A model generated the notes under the pieces. The model saw nothing but the letters and a program-made list of their open reading frames with translations. It was not told the DNA's origin and ran no database searches. The position numbers were made by a program, and so were the translations under genes. Positions 36,505-46,334 of a stretch of 64,000 nt of DNA are shown here, in pieces. Within the stretch, counting starts at the first letter, position 1, and every line of letters starts with the position of its first letter. This DNA comes from Porticoccaceae bacterium (GTDB taxonomy: Bacteria; Pseudomonadota; Gammaproteobacteria; Pseudomonadales; Porticoccaceae), in NCBI GenBank assembly GCA_029212965.1, contig JARGOV010000008.1, positions 1 through 64,000 of the forward strand, written 5' to 3'.

Positions 36505-37509
36505 ATGAAATTGACAAAAGTTATTGTGCTCAATCTGCTTTTAGCGCTGTTGTTAAGTGCCTGTAGTGAGAGCGAGCAAAGCGTTACACCAGGGCAAGTC
36601 GCTGCAGATTTTTGGCAGGCGATGGAGATGGGTGATCACGCTCGAGCCGAGCAATTAGCCGTACCCGGTAGTTTAGATGGCAGTACCATGGATTTCGAGG
36701 CCGAGAGTAATCGTATCGAGAGTATTGTTTTGGGCGAAGCTATGGCTTCGGCAGATATGGCTGCGGTACCGACCACCATAAAAGGTGTATTTAACAATAG
36801 GTCGGTGAAGTTTAGTTTCGATACGCGTCTTGTGCCAGTTGAGGGTGACTGGAAGGTTGATTTCAATACCACGAACACAGGCATGATGGGCGCAATGTTG
36901 AAGGAGGCAATGAATGCCTTTGGTGAAGTCATGGCGGAGGGTGTAGGGCAAGCCGTTACAGATATTAGTGTTGCTCTGTCGGATAGCGTTGAAGTATTGT
37001 CCGAGAGCCTGAGGCAGGGGTTCGAGCAAAGTGCCGCAGGCCTCTCTCAGGGGCTGGGCTCAGCATCCGATGCTATGCGCTCTCGTAATGAAAATACACC
37101 CCCTATCAGGCTTGTTGCTCGCGTCAGTGGCGAGCTTAATGGTATGCCAGTAGAGCTGGTTAGCTCTGAATGGAACAATACTCTGGCCATCTATCAGGGT
37201 GAAAGGTGGGATTCTAATCCGAGCCTTTTACTGTTTCTGTTTTTGCCTGAAGGTGAATTGCCGGTTGATCGAGTTATCACGGTGGCCAGCGACAATAAAT
37301 CTCGCAGTTACCCTCATGTACATTATCGCTGGCGCGATGAGGCGGGTGATATTCAAACCACCGTGCTAACTGAGGGCTATAATTTACAATTACATTTTGA
37401 CAAGGCAATTGACGGCCAGGTTGCGGGAAAACTTCGTTTTGATGTGCCGGGTGAAGATACTCGCTTACAGGGCGAATTTAGTCTTCGTGTTGATGAGGCG
37501 CGTCTTTGA
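36505..37509 (+). CDS. Putative lipoprotein of unknown function (ORF from 36490; start at MKLTK preferred)
   Basis: Signal peptide and lipobox LLLALLLSACSES; no family recognised with confidence. Confidence 0.8.
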   Translation: MKLTKVIVLNLLLALLLSACSESEQSVTPGQVAADFWQAMEMGDHARAEQLAVPGSLDGSTMDFEAESNRIESIVLGEAMASADMAAVPTTIKGVFNNRSVKFSFDTRLVPVEGDWKVDFNTTNTGMMGAMLKEAMNAFGEVMAEGVGQAVTDISVALSDSVEVLSESLRQGFEQSAAGLSQGLGSASDAMRSRNENTPPIRLVARVSGELNGMPVELVSSEWNNTLAIYQGERWDSNPSLLLFLFLPEGELPVDRVITVASDNKSRSYPHVHYRWRDEAGDIQTTVLTEGYNLQLHFDKAIDGQVAGKLRFDVPGEDTRLQGEFSLRVDEARL

Positions 37510-37537
37510 AAGGCGCCTCGCGGAAGCTGAAAGAGGC

Positions 37538-39028
37538 TTAACGAAAGCGCCGAAACATGCGCAGCACGATAAGAGTGGCAAAGCAGAGGCCAACAATAGG
37601 CAGGGAGCCGTATTGGCTGAAAGGGGTTGAACCCTGATAGGGGGCAATCTCCGATTTTAATAGGCCAGCTTTGAAGCGTGGCAAACGTTCGAGCACTTTG
37701 CCTCGAGGGCTGATGATGGCGGTAACTCCGTCGTTGGTGACGCGCAGTAGGGGCTTGGCGTTTTCCACTGCGCGCATACGGGCGATTTGCAAATGTTGGT
37801 GAGGGCCGATGGATTTACCGAACCAGGTGTCATTACTGACGGTGAGTAATATATTAGCATCTTGGGCATCCTTTGCGAGCACGTCGCCATATGCTATTTC
37901 ATAGCATATGGCGGTAGCAATTTTCATGGTGCCGAGGTGGATGGGGGATTGCAGAGCCTCACCAGCACTGAAGGCCGACATCGGCAAATCAAAAAAATCA
38001 ATGGTACCGCGCAGCCAGCGTTCCAACGGCACATATTCACCGAAGGGGACTAGCCTGCGTTTCTGATAAAGGCCGTTTGCTCTGCCGAGGCCAAGCACTG
38101 AATTATAATAGTGATTAGCGTCACTATTAGTGGGAATGCCGACTAATAATCCGACATGGTGGCGTTTTAATTCGGCATCAATGTCGTCGAGATAGCCGCT
38201 GATATTACTTTGCAGAGTGGGCAAAGCCGACTCCGGCCAGATAATCAAATCCTGGTCGAGAAGCGATTCGTTGCTTTGTTTAAAGTTAACTAAAATTTGC
38301 TTTAATGCTTCGTCGTTCCACTTTTCCAGCAAAGGCAAGTTGGCTTGGACCAACGCCACGTCTAGCCTTTTTCCCGAGGGAAAGGTCCAGAGTTTCATTT
38401 TCAGGTAGGCGCCACCGGCGCAGAGTAATATCAGGATTATCAGGCCGTTGCTAATCATGCTTTTGTGCTGTTTGCGCTCGCCGATAAGGCTTAGCAAGGT
38501 GCCGCTAAACGCAGCAATACCACTGATTGCCAGTGCGCCAAAAAGGGGTGCCCAGCCGACTAGCCATGTATCGAGAAAACCGTAACCGACATTGAGCCAG
38601 GGGAATCCGGTGAGAAACCATCCCCTAAACCATTCGCCAAGAACCCACAATGCTGGAAAGGCGAGGAGAATGGCTGGTGGTGTCGCGTTGCGAAACAGAC
38701 CAAAAAGAGAGAGGGGAAGTGCAAAAACGAAGGCCATTCCTAGGGCGAAAAGCCCCGTGAGCGCCCCGGCCAAGGCAATAGAGGCGTGGCCATAGTCGTG
38801 AATACTGACATACACCCAGCTGGCACCGACGCCGTAGAGGCCAAAACCGAAAACGAAGGAAAGTGCAAAAACGCCCCTGATACCTTGCCCGCGGCACAAA
38901 AAGCACAGAGAGCAGATGCTGAATACCGCTGTTGGCCACCACGAAAAAGGCGCTAGCGTCAACGGCAATAGCGCGCCACTGAGCAGTGCTAGCAAGAACG
39001 ACGAAAAGCTGGATTTGTGTGTGGGCAT
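37538..39028 (-). CDS. lnt: Apolipoprotein N-acyltransferase
   Basis: 496 aa; polytopic N-terminus then nitrilase domain; IIWPESALPTL, KRRLVPFGEYVPLE, ATAICYEIAYGD. Confidence 0.95.
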   Translation of the reverse strand: MPTHKSSFSSFLLALLSGALLPLTLAPFSWWPTAVFSICSLCFLCRGQGIRGVFALSFVFGFGLYGVGASWVYVSIHDYGHASIALAGALTGLFALGMAFVFALPLSLFGLFRNATPPAILLAFPALWVLGEWFRGWFLTGFPWLNVGYGFLDTWLVGWAPLFGALAISGIAAFSGTLLSLIGERKQHKSMISNGLIILILLCAGGAYLKMKLWTFPSGKRLDVALVQANLPLLEKWNDEALKQILVNFKQSNESLLDQDLIIWPESALPTLQSNISGYLDDIDAELKRHHVGLLVGIPTNSDANHYYNSVLGLGRANGLYQKRRLVPFGEYVPLERWLRGTIDFFDLPMSAFSAGEALQSPIHLGTMKIATAICYEIAYGDVLAKDAQDANILLTVSNDTWFGKSIGPHQHLQIARMRAVENAKPLLRVTNDGVTAIISPRGKVLERLPRFKAGLLKSEIAPYQGSTPFSQYGSLPIVGLCFATLIVLRMFRRFR

Positions 39029-39055
39029 GGTGGGATCGCTTACTTCTTGTGATTT

Positions 39056-39907
39056 TTATAATTCGCTAGCTTCAGCCTCACGGCATTTTAAGGCGAGTTG
39101 ATGAATTTGTCGTTCATCACCGCTAATGACTGTAAAGATGTACTCGTCCAGGGTGACTTCCTCACCTACTTTTGGCAGGTGCCCGAAAGCCTGAGTGACT
39201 AGACCTCCAATGGTGTTAAATTCATCTTCATTAAAGCCACTATTGAAAAACTCATTGAAGTCTTCAATAGTGGTGAGGGCGGGGAGACTGTGACTGCCGT
39301 CTTTCTGTCGTTGTATTGGGTTTTGTTCTTCGAGGTCGGTTTCGTCTTCGATCTCGCCAACAATTTCTTCTAGAATATCTTCAATAGTCACTAGGCCGGC
39401 AACGCTGGCGTATTCATCCATAACAATGGCCATGTGATAACGTTGCTCGCGGAATTCTTTGAGCAATACATTCAGGCGCTTGCTTTCGGGGATGATGTTA
39501 GCTGGGCGGATGACGTCGGCAATTACAAATTCTTTTTTGTCTTCAAGTAGCAGTGGTAATAACTCTTTGGCGAGCAGTATGCCTTTTATGTCGTCGATAG
39601 AGTCGCCAATCACTGGGAAACGCGAATGCTTGGAGTCGGTAACTAAGGTCAGAATTTCTTCGATATCGGCAGACTCGGGGATTACCGTCATACGTGAGCG
39701 CGGGACCATGATTTCTCGCACCTGCTGATCGGCAACGCTCAGTGCGCCCTCCATGATTTCCAACGCCTCGTTGTCAATGACCTTGTCGTCATAGGCGCTG
39801 CGTAGAATTTCAGTAATATCGTCCCGGGTGGCCGGTGTCGATGAAAAAATTCGGGCAAGTCGTCCTAACCAGGAGCGGCCTTGCCCGTTGGTACTGTCTT
39901 CGGTCAT
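39056..39907 (-). CDS. corC: CorC/YbeX CBS-domain protein
   Basis: 283 aa; VREIMVPRSRMTVI, YHMAIVMDEYASVAGLVTIEDILEEIVGEIEDE. Confidence 0.94.
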   Translation of the reverse strand: MTEDSTNGQGRSWLGRLARIFSSTPATRDDITEILRSAYDDKVIDNEALEIMEGALSVADQQVREIMVPRSRMTVIPESADIEEILTLVTDSKHSRFPVIGDSIDDIKGILLAKELLPLLLEDKKEFVIADVIRPANIIPESKRLNVLLKEFREQRYHMAIVMDEYASVAGLVTIEDILEEIVGEIEDETDLEEQNPIQRQKDGSHSLPALTTIEDFNEFFNSGFNEDEFNTIGGLVTQAFGHLPKVGEEVTLDEYIFTVISGDERQIHQLALKCREAEASEL

Positions 39908-40386
39908 GGCTGTAAAGTCTCTATCACGGGGGCTAAATAAGGGGGTGGGAAGTTGAGCTTGCCCAATATGGTGGTTTCGAGAGCTTCCATTACGTTGGCT
40001 TCGCTTTCTTCTATATGGTCGTAACCGAGTAAATGCAAGGTGCCATGTATCAGCATATGGGCCCAGTGGGCCTCGAGTGTTTTGTGCTGCTCGTTAGCTT
40101 CTTGGCGAACGATAGTTGCGCAAATGACGATGTCGCCAAGTAGCGGAGATTTGACAAAATCGGGGATGTCGGCCGGAAAAGAAAGGACATTAGTGGGACC
40201 TTTTTTACCTCTATAGTGTTGGTTTAACTCGGCGCTTTCAGCGGCACTGACTATGCGCACGCTGATTTCGGCATCAGGTCGTTGTTCGCCCAGGGCTGCA
40301 CATATCCAGTGGCGTATCGACGGAGGCTCGGGTGCCTCTTCACCGCTGGCATTGTCGACGTCAATCGTGATGCTATAGTGCATCAC
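39904..40386 (-). CDS. ybeY: Endoribonuclease YbeY
   Basis: 160 aa; GTLHLLGYDHIEESEANVME zinc site; KKGPTNVLSFP. Confidence 0.95.
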   Translation of the reverse strand: MMHYSITIDVDNASGEEAPEPPSIRHWICAALGEQRPDAEISVRIVSAAESAELNQHYRGKKGPTNVLSFPADIPDFVKSPLLGDIVICATIVRQEANEQHKTLEAHWAHMLIHGTLHLLGYDHIEESEANVMEALETTILGKLNFPPPYLAPVIETLQP

Positions 40387-41384
40387 TCGTCGCCTGTTGT
40401 TTTTTCGAAATCGTCGTAGGCATCAACAATTTTTTGTACCAAAGGATGGCGCACAACATCTTTCGATTGAAAGTGAGTGAAGGTAATACCTTCAACGCCG
40501 TGAAGTACCTTACATGCGTGTACCAGGCCAGAGCGAGTGCCTCGGGGCAGGTCGATCTGTGTCGTGTCCCCAGTAATGACGGCCGTGGCGCCAAAGCCGA
40601 TGCGGGTGAGAAACATTTTCATCTGTTCACGGGTGGTGTTTTGGCTCTCATCGAGAATAATAAAAGCGCCGTTTAGGGTGCGCCCACGCATATAGGCCAG
40701 AGGCGCCACTTCAATAACATTTTTTTCAATGAGCTTATCAACTTTTTCAACGCCGAACATTTCGTATAGGGCGTCGTACAAGGGGCGTAAGTAGGGGTCG
40801 ACTTTTTGAGATAGATCACCCGGTAGAAAGCCGAGTTTTTCGCCCGCCTCAACCGCGGGTCTCACCAGTAGAATACGCTCGATATCATTGCGTAAATAGG
40901 CCTCTACCGCACAGGCGACGGCGAGATAGGTTTTGCCGGTACCTGCGGGGCCAACACCAAAATTAATGTCGTGGGTTTGTATGGCGCGCACATAGTTTTG
41001 CTGATTGAGTCCGCGGGGGATGATTTTGCCCTTTTTGGTCTGAATTTCGCTGAAATTTTTAATATTATTTGTAGCTCGACTCTCGGTACTTTCTTCCATT
41101 GTCGTTTCCAAATTCGATTGTTGCAGATAAAGATGGACCATTTGCGGTGTCAGGCTTTGTTGTTCGTGGGTTTCCGTGTACAGCACATGCAGCAAGTCGG
41201 CGGCTATGTGCGCTCGCTCAGGGTCGCCGTAAATGGCGAACACATTGCCCCGGTTGCGGATTTCGATAGCGAGGCGGCGCTCTATTTGATGCAGGTGTTC
41301 ATCAAGTTGGCCGCAAAGGTTGGCCAGACGGCGATGATCGTTGGGTTCGAGAGTAATAGTGCTGGCGGCGGGTAGGGTATTCAA
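40383..41384 (-). CDS. ybeZ: PhoH-like ATPase YbeZ
   Basis: 333 aa; VGPAGTGKTYLAVACAVEAY, LVRPAVEAGEKLGFLPGD, ILDESQNTTREQMKMFLTRIGFG. Confidence 0.95.
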   Translation of the reverse strand: MNTLPAASTITLEPNDHRRLANLCGQLDEHLHQIERRLAIEIRNRGNVFAIYGDPERAHIAADLLHVLYTETHEQQSLTPQMVHLYLQQSNLETTMEESTESRATNNIKNFSEIQTKKGKIIPRGLNQQNYVRAIQTHDINFGVGPAGTGKTYLAVACAVEAYLRNDIERILLVRPAVEAGEKLGFLPGDLSQKVDPYLRPLYDALYEMFGVEKVDKLIEKNVIEVAPLAYMRGRTLNGAFIILDESQNTTREQMKMFLTRIGFGATAVITGDTTQIDLPRGTRSGLVHACKVLHGVEGITFTHFQSKDVVRHPLVQKIVDAYDDFEKTTGDE

Positions 41385-41554
41385 AGGCTGTGGTTGAACG
41401 CCTGTTCATTGGATTTGGGTTAAGCATAGCGATTTTATGACGAGATGAAAACCGCCCGTCGGGAGACATGCAGAGATCGACAGTCTCGCCAGCGAAGGGA
41501 GTGGGGGTGCATTGTCCCTTTGCAGATTATCTAAATCGATCTGCGTGTCTCTCC

Positions 41555-42898
41555 TTAATCGTTCAGTGTGCCACGCAGGGAATTGGGCAGGGCTTCACAA
41601 ATTTTGACGTCGACAAATTGACCGATCAACTGGTGATCGCTGCACGTAAAATTGACGACGCGGTTATTCTCAGTGCGGCCTTGTAATTGGCCCGGATCTT
41701 TGCGCGAAATCCCCGAGACCAATACGCGTTGTGTGCTACCCACCATACGGCGACTGATCGCCATCGCCTGTTGAATAATGCGGTCTTGTAAAATTTTCAG
41801 GCGTTGCTTTTTCGTCTCTGCGCTGGTCGTGTCGACAAAGTCGGCGGCGGGTGTGCCAGGGCGGGCGCTATAGACGAAACTGAATGAATGGTCGAAACCA
41901 ATGCTTTCGATCAACCTCATGGTGTCGGCAAAGTCTGCCTCGGTCTCGCCGGGAAAGCCAATAATAAAATCGGATGACAGGCTGATATCGGGGCGAATAG
42001 CGCGAAGTTTTCGGATGATCGATTTATATTCCAGCCATGTGTGGCCACGTTTCATGGCGCTGAGAATGCGGTCAGAACCGCTTTGCACTGGCAGATGAAG
42101 GTGGTTGACCAGCTCTGGCACCTCGGCATAGACGTCGATTAAGGATTGCGAAAACTCCATGGGGTGGGAGGTAGTAAAGCGAATGCGGTCAATGCCATCG
42201 ATTTGTGCGACATAGGTGATCAGTTCGGGGAGATCACAGAGACTGTCGCGGCCAGGCATTTCCCCACGATAGGCGTTGACGTTCTGCCCGAGCAAGTTGA
42301 CTTCACGCACGCCTTGGCTAGCGAGATGGGCAACTTCGGCGAGAATATCGGCGCAACCGCGACTGACCTCTTCACCACGGGTATAGGGCACCACGCAGAA
42401 GGTGCAATACTTTGAGCAGCCCTCCATGATGGACACATAGGCCGAGACGCCATCGGCTTCGGGCATGGGTAGTTCGTCGAACTTTTCAATTTCTGGAAAG
42501 CTGACATCAACCACCGCACTGTTGCCCGCCTGGCGCTGTTGCATCATTTCGGGCAAGCGATGCAATGTTTGGGGGCCAAATATCAGGTCAACGTGGGGGG
42601 CGCGACGGGCAATGGTCTCGCCTTCCTGGCTGGCCACACAGCCGCCAACGCCGATAATGAGCGCAGGGTTTTTGTCTTTCAGTTTTTTCCAGCGGCCCAG
42701 TTGGTGGAAAACTTTATCCTCGGCTTTTTCACGGATGGAGCAGGTGTTGAGTAGTAGTACGTCCGCCTCATTCGGGTCATCGGTTTTTACCATTTGATGA
42801 CTATCACCGAGCAGGTCGCCCATGCGAGAGGAATCGTACTCATTCATTTGGCAGCCGTGAGTCACGATATGAAGTTTTTTGACCGGTGTTTGTGTCAT
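41555..42898 (-). CDS. miaB: tRNA-2-methylthio-N6-dimethylallyladenosine synthase
   Basis: 447 aa; [39 protein letters not shown] radical SAM motif. Confidence 0.96.
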   Translation of the reverse strand: MTQTPVKKLHIVTHGCQMNEYDSSRMGDLLGDSHQMVKTDDPNEADVLLLNTCSIREKAEDKVFHQLGRWKKLKDKNPALIIGVGGCVASQEGETIARRAPHVDLIFGPQTLHRLPEMMQQRQAGNSAVVDVSFPEIEKFDELPMPEADGVSAYVSIMEGCSKYCTFCVVPYTRGEEVSRGCADILAEVAHLASQGVREVNLLGQNVNAYRGEMPGRDSLCDLPELITYVAQIDGIDRIRFTTSHPMEFSQSLIDVYAEVPELVNHLHLPVQSGSDRILSAMKRGHTWLEYKSIIRKLRAIRPDISLSSDFIIGFPGETEADFADTMRLIESIGFDHSFSFVYSARPGTPAADFVDTTSAETKKQRLKILQDRIIQQAMAISRRMVGSTQRVLVSGISRKDPGQLQGRTENNRVVNFTCSDHQLIGQFVDVKICEALPNSLRGTLND

Positions 42899-43041
42899 GT
42901 GGGCTCCGCCGTTGTTGGCAAGGGCGGCGATTATAGGACTTCTCCGCTGCTTAGCCTAGATGCTTGATTAGCGGTGACAAAGTGGGGGCAGGTAATGTGG
43001 TAGAATCCCGCGCCTTTTCCAGCCATAAGCAGTAAAATATT

Positions 43042-43377
43042 ATGCCCAGTGAGCCAATCTACAAAGTCATTTTTTTCAATCAGGGCCAAGTCTACGAACT
43101 CTATGTGCGTTCTGTTTACCAGAGTGAGCTGATGGGTTTTTTGGAAGTCGAAGAGTTTGTGTTTGACGAGCGCTCGAAGATGATCGTCGATCCAGGCGAA
43201 GAAAAGCTCAAAAATGAATTTGCCAGTGTCAAACGCAGTTATCTGCCTTTACATTCGGTGGTGCGCATTGATGAAGTTGAAAAAGAAGGTGTTTGCAAGG
43301 TTACTGACGTTAAGGGTGGTAATGTGACGCCACTGCCCTTTCCATCCATGGTGCCAGGCTCTAAAAAAACAGATTAG
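43042..43377 (+). CDS. DUF1820-family protein
   Basis: 111 aa; YKVIFFNQGQVYELYVRSVYQSELMGFLEVEEFVF. Confidence 0.82.
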   Translation: MPSEPIYKVIFFNQGQVYELYVRSVYQSELMGFLEVEEFVFDERSKMIVDPGEEKLKNEFASVKRSYLPLHSVVRIDEVEKEGVCKVTDVKGGNVTPLPFPSMVPGSKKTD

Positions 43378-43391
43378 AAGGCGGTAGCCAG

Positions 43392-44534
43392 CTAGTCGTG
43401 ACTCACCCATAGGCCTGATAAACCGAGTTGTGTTTGCAGTGCTAACGCCGCTTTTTCTGCACCCTCTCTTGAGCTATAGCCCACGGCTCTGATCCGGTGC
43501 AAGGTTTTGCCGTTGACCGTAATGGGCTGTATAGAAGGCGTGTCAGCTAGTTTTTGTACCCTTTCATAGATACTATTCGCGGTAATAGGATCGGAAAAGC
43601 TGGCGATATTAATGTTCCAGTTTTTTACTTTGGCGTTATCAGCCGCTTTGGTACTTATAGAGTCAGGGCTTTTCGATCCCCTCTGCTTTTCGCTCGGTGC
43701 CTTTTGTTTGGTGTCTTCAGTACTGCTCTTACTGTCAATAGATTGTGTTAAAAAAGATTTTTTTTCGTTTCGGCTTTGAGGCGTTTCCTGATGAAAGCCG
43801 TCCGCTTTGGCTTGGCTCGCTATACTTTCAAACTTGCCTTCTAGTGCTACCAGGCGTGAATTCATTTGTTTAGTAGCTGTCGTGAGATTTTCTTTCAAGG
43901 TGCTGATTGTACTAGCCTGTTGGCCTTGGGCTTGCTTGAGATTGAGTAGTGCCTGTTCGGTTTTAACAGCCTTGTCATTGTTTTCCTGTGGCTCGGTGGG
44001 TGGAGACGGGATTTTAGGTGCTTCAAGCTGCTCAAGACGCAGATTTAATGTTTCGACTTGCTTGTGGGTTTGCCAAGCGTAATTGCCGCTAAACAATGCC
44101 AAGGTTAGGGTAATACTAGCAATTATCCAGGCTGCTATTGGTGCGGAGGCAGAGACCGGTGTCTGATATTTGGCTTCCGGCAGAGGAGGGAAGGTATTTT
44201 GGGCCTTACTAGCTGGTCCAGCAGACAAACCCTGAGCCCCATCAGCTTTGGCCGTCGTAGGCTTAGGCTTGGGAGTCGGGGGTATATTGTCTTTCTTATC
44301 CCTGGTTATTTCGTTGTGCGGTGGCACCACTTTAGAAGAATGCAGGTTCTGGATTTGGGCCAGGGAAGGGCTCAGGTTTCGGTTGACCTTGCTTGATTGC
44401 CTAGCAGCAGTTTGTTGGGGGTTTATGGACTTGTTCATAACGAATGTTTTAACAGTTTGGTCAGTGGGTATGGGTTCTTTGAATGCAGTAACTATGCCGG
44501 TGGAATGTTCTTCAATAAATGGACGTTTGTTCAC
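43392..44534 (-). CDS. Single-pass membrane protein with C-terminal SPOR-like domain (possible internal start at 44438)
   Basis: TM PIAAWIIASITLTLALFSG, coiled-coil/low-complexity linker, C-terminal NWNINIASFSDPITANSIYERVQKL...HRIRAVGYSSREGAEKAALALQ. Confidence 0.75.
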   Translation of the reverse strand: MNKRPFIEEHSTGIVTAFKEPIPTDQTVKTFVMNKSINPQQTAARQSSKVNRNLSPSLAQIQNLHSSKVVPPHNEITRDKKDNIPPTPKPKPTTAKADGAQGLSAGPASKAQNTFPPLPEAKYQTPVSASAPIAAWIIASITLTLALFSGNYAWQTHKQVETLNLRLEQLEAPKIPSPPTEPQENNDKAVKTEQALLNLKQAQGQQASTISTLKENLTTATKQMNSRLVALEGKFESIASQAKADGFHQETPQSRNEKKSFLTQSIDSKSSTEDTKQKAPSEKQRGSKSPDSISTKAADNAKVKNWNINIASFSDPITANSIYERVQKLADTPSIQPITVNGKTLHRIRAVGYSSREGAEKAALALQTQLGLSGLWVSHD

Positions 44535-44722
44535 GGAAATTTTGTTAAACTTCGCGATTATTGGCTTTTATACCTAAATGCCGTCGTTTTTTTGACGTTT
44601 GCGTCATTGGGCCGGCACTCTGATTTGTAATTATTTATGAGCGGAACGCTTTTTTGCGCTGTGGGTGAGACGACGGTTACGACATACCCGCTTCCAAATA
44701 ATCGAGGACGAAATGTAGAATA

Positions 44723-46270
44723 ATGCATAATAAAGAAGGGACTTCTGTTGCGAAAAACGGCAACGGCAAAACGGCATTGCTAGCCCGCCTAGCGGTTGAA
44801 TTGACTCGACTTGCCCAGGGGCGAGACCCGAAACTAGATTACTTGCTTGAGCAATTAAGGCATTCTCTCCATGAAAGTGCTTCATCCTCAGACTTTAAAA
44901 ACAGCGCTGCCCGGTTTTTAAAATATATTGTTTCTGGGCATGTTGAGTTTGCGAGTGGCTTTGAGCTGTCTATTCAAAAGACTGCCGTCGATTTATTCAC
45001 GGCGATAGAAGCTTGCTTCCCCGGTGTGAAGCAGGTTTCAACATTAAAAGAAGAATTACTGTTGGCCTCTTCGTTGCAGGAAACTATCGAGCAGGTTGAA
45101 AAGGTCATCCCTGTGCTTCTTGATATCAGGGTGATTGCATCTGGGTCTACTTCTGATGCAGAGACGGGGCTTTCCTCTGGCTTTGCTACATCAACTCAAG
45201 GTGAGTCTTCTTTGGCTCAGATACTGGATATTATCTCCCCAGCCCTGAGTCAGTTACTCGACCAGCTCAATTTATTAGAGCCTGATGATGACCGAGTTAA
45301 TAGTGTTAGGAATGACCTTGTTCGTATCGCCAGTATGGATGAGCTGGAGACAGTGCTTGGTGAAGCATTGGGTTTGGTCGTTGATGTGACGCGACAGATT
45401 GACCAGGAAAGGGAATACACAGAACAGTTTCTGACACAGCTGAGGTTACACCTCAAAAGCCTCGAAGAGGGTATAGGTGAGTCCATTGATTTTGAGGCTT
45501 CGCTGCAAAATGTCAATAAAATCCAGACCGAGGTGGGCAGCGAGGTAGAGGGTATTGAGTCAGCTGTTAATGAAAATGTTGATCTTGATTTACTCAAGCA
45601 AATTGTGCGTACTCGAGTCGAGCGCTTATCCACTAAGGTGGCGGATTACGTTGCGAGCGAAAAACAACAGCTGGAGGCGGCGAAGGATAAAATTGGAGAG
45701 CTAACCCTCCAAACACAGGCCATGAATAACGAAGTGGAAAGCCTGCGTCACCAGCTTATCGAGAAGCAGCAAGTACTGGCGATGGATACGCTCACCGGCG
45801 TGGCTAATCGCGGTGGTTTTGATAGACGTATCGAGGAAGAACTAGCTCGCAGCCAGCGTATCGGTTTTCCGTTATCGCTACTGCTGATTGATGTTGATAA
45901 GTTCAAGTTTGTCAATGATACCTTTGGACATAAAGCCGGTGACAAAGTGCTTCAAACTGTCGCCAAGCTGATGTCCGCCAGGTTGCGTGAAACGGATTTT
46001 ATTGCCCGCTATGGGGGTGATGAGTTTGTGATTTTATTGCCTGGTACATCTGCTGACGATAGCCAAGCGGTGGCTCAGGGCTTTTGTGATGCGGTGAAGC
46101 GCTGTGGTTTTCACAGCCAGGGACAGTCAGTGGATGTCTCCCTTTCTATTGGCATTGCCCAGATGCAGGAGGGGGATACCAGTGAAGCCTTATTCGAAAG
46201 GGCTGATGCAGCTATGTATAAGGTCAAAGATAAGGGGCGAGATGGCTATGCTATCGCTTCGCCAGCGTAG
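44723..46270 (+). CDS. Diguanylate cyclase with long helical N-terminal region and C-terminal GGDEF domain
   Basis: 515 aa; MDTLTGVANRGGFDRRI, RETDFIARYGGDEFVILLPG (RxxD I-site + GGDEF). Confidence 0.93.
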   Translation: MHNKEGTSVAKNGNGKTALLARLAVELTRLAQGRDPKLDYLLEQLRHSLHESASSSDFKNSAARFLKYIVSGHVEFASGFELSIQKTAVDLFTAIEACFPGVKQVSTLKEELLLASSLQETIEQVEKVIPVLLDIRVIASGSTSDAETGLSSGFATSTQGESSLAQILDIISPALSQLLDQLNLLEPDDDRVNSVRNDLVRIASMDELETVLGEALGLVVDVTRQIDQEREYTEQFLTQLRLHLKSLEEGIGESIDFEASLQNVNKIQTEVGSEVEGIESAVNENVDLDLLKQIVRTRVERLSTKVADYVASEKQQLEAAKDKIGELTLQTQAMNNEVESLRHQLIEKQQVLAMDTLTGVANRGGFDRRIEEELARSQRIGFPLSLLLIDVDKFKFVNDTFGHKAGDKVLQTVAKLMSARLRETDFIARYGGDEFVILLPGTSADDSQAVAQGFCDAVKRCGFHSQGQSVDVSLSIGIAQMQEGDTSEALFERADAAMYKVKDKGRDGYAIASPA

Positions 46271-46334
46271 CTATAGTCTCCATTGAGCCTCAATTAATTT
46301 AAATATCCTTGCAGCAAATTATTGCGGGCATGGA

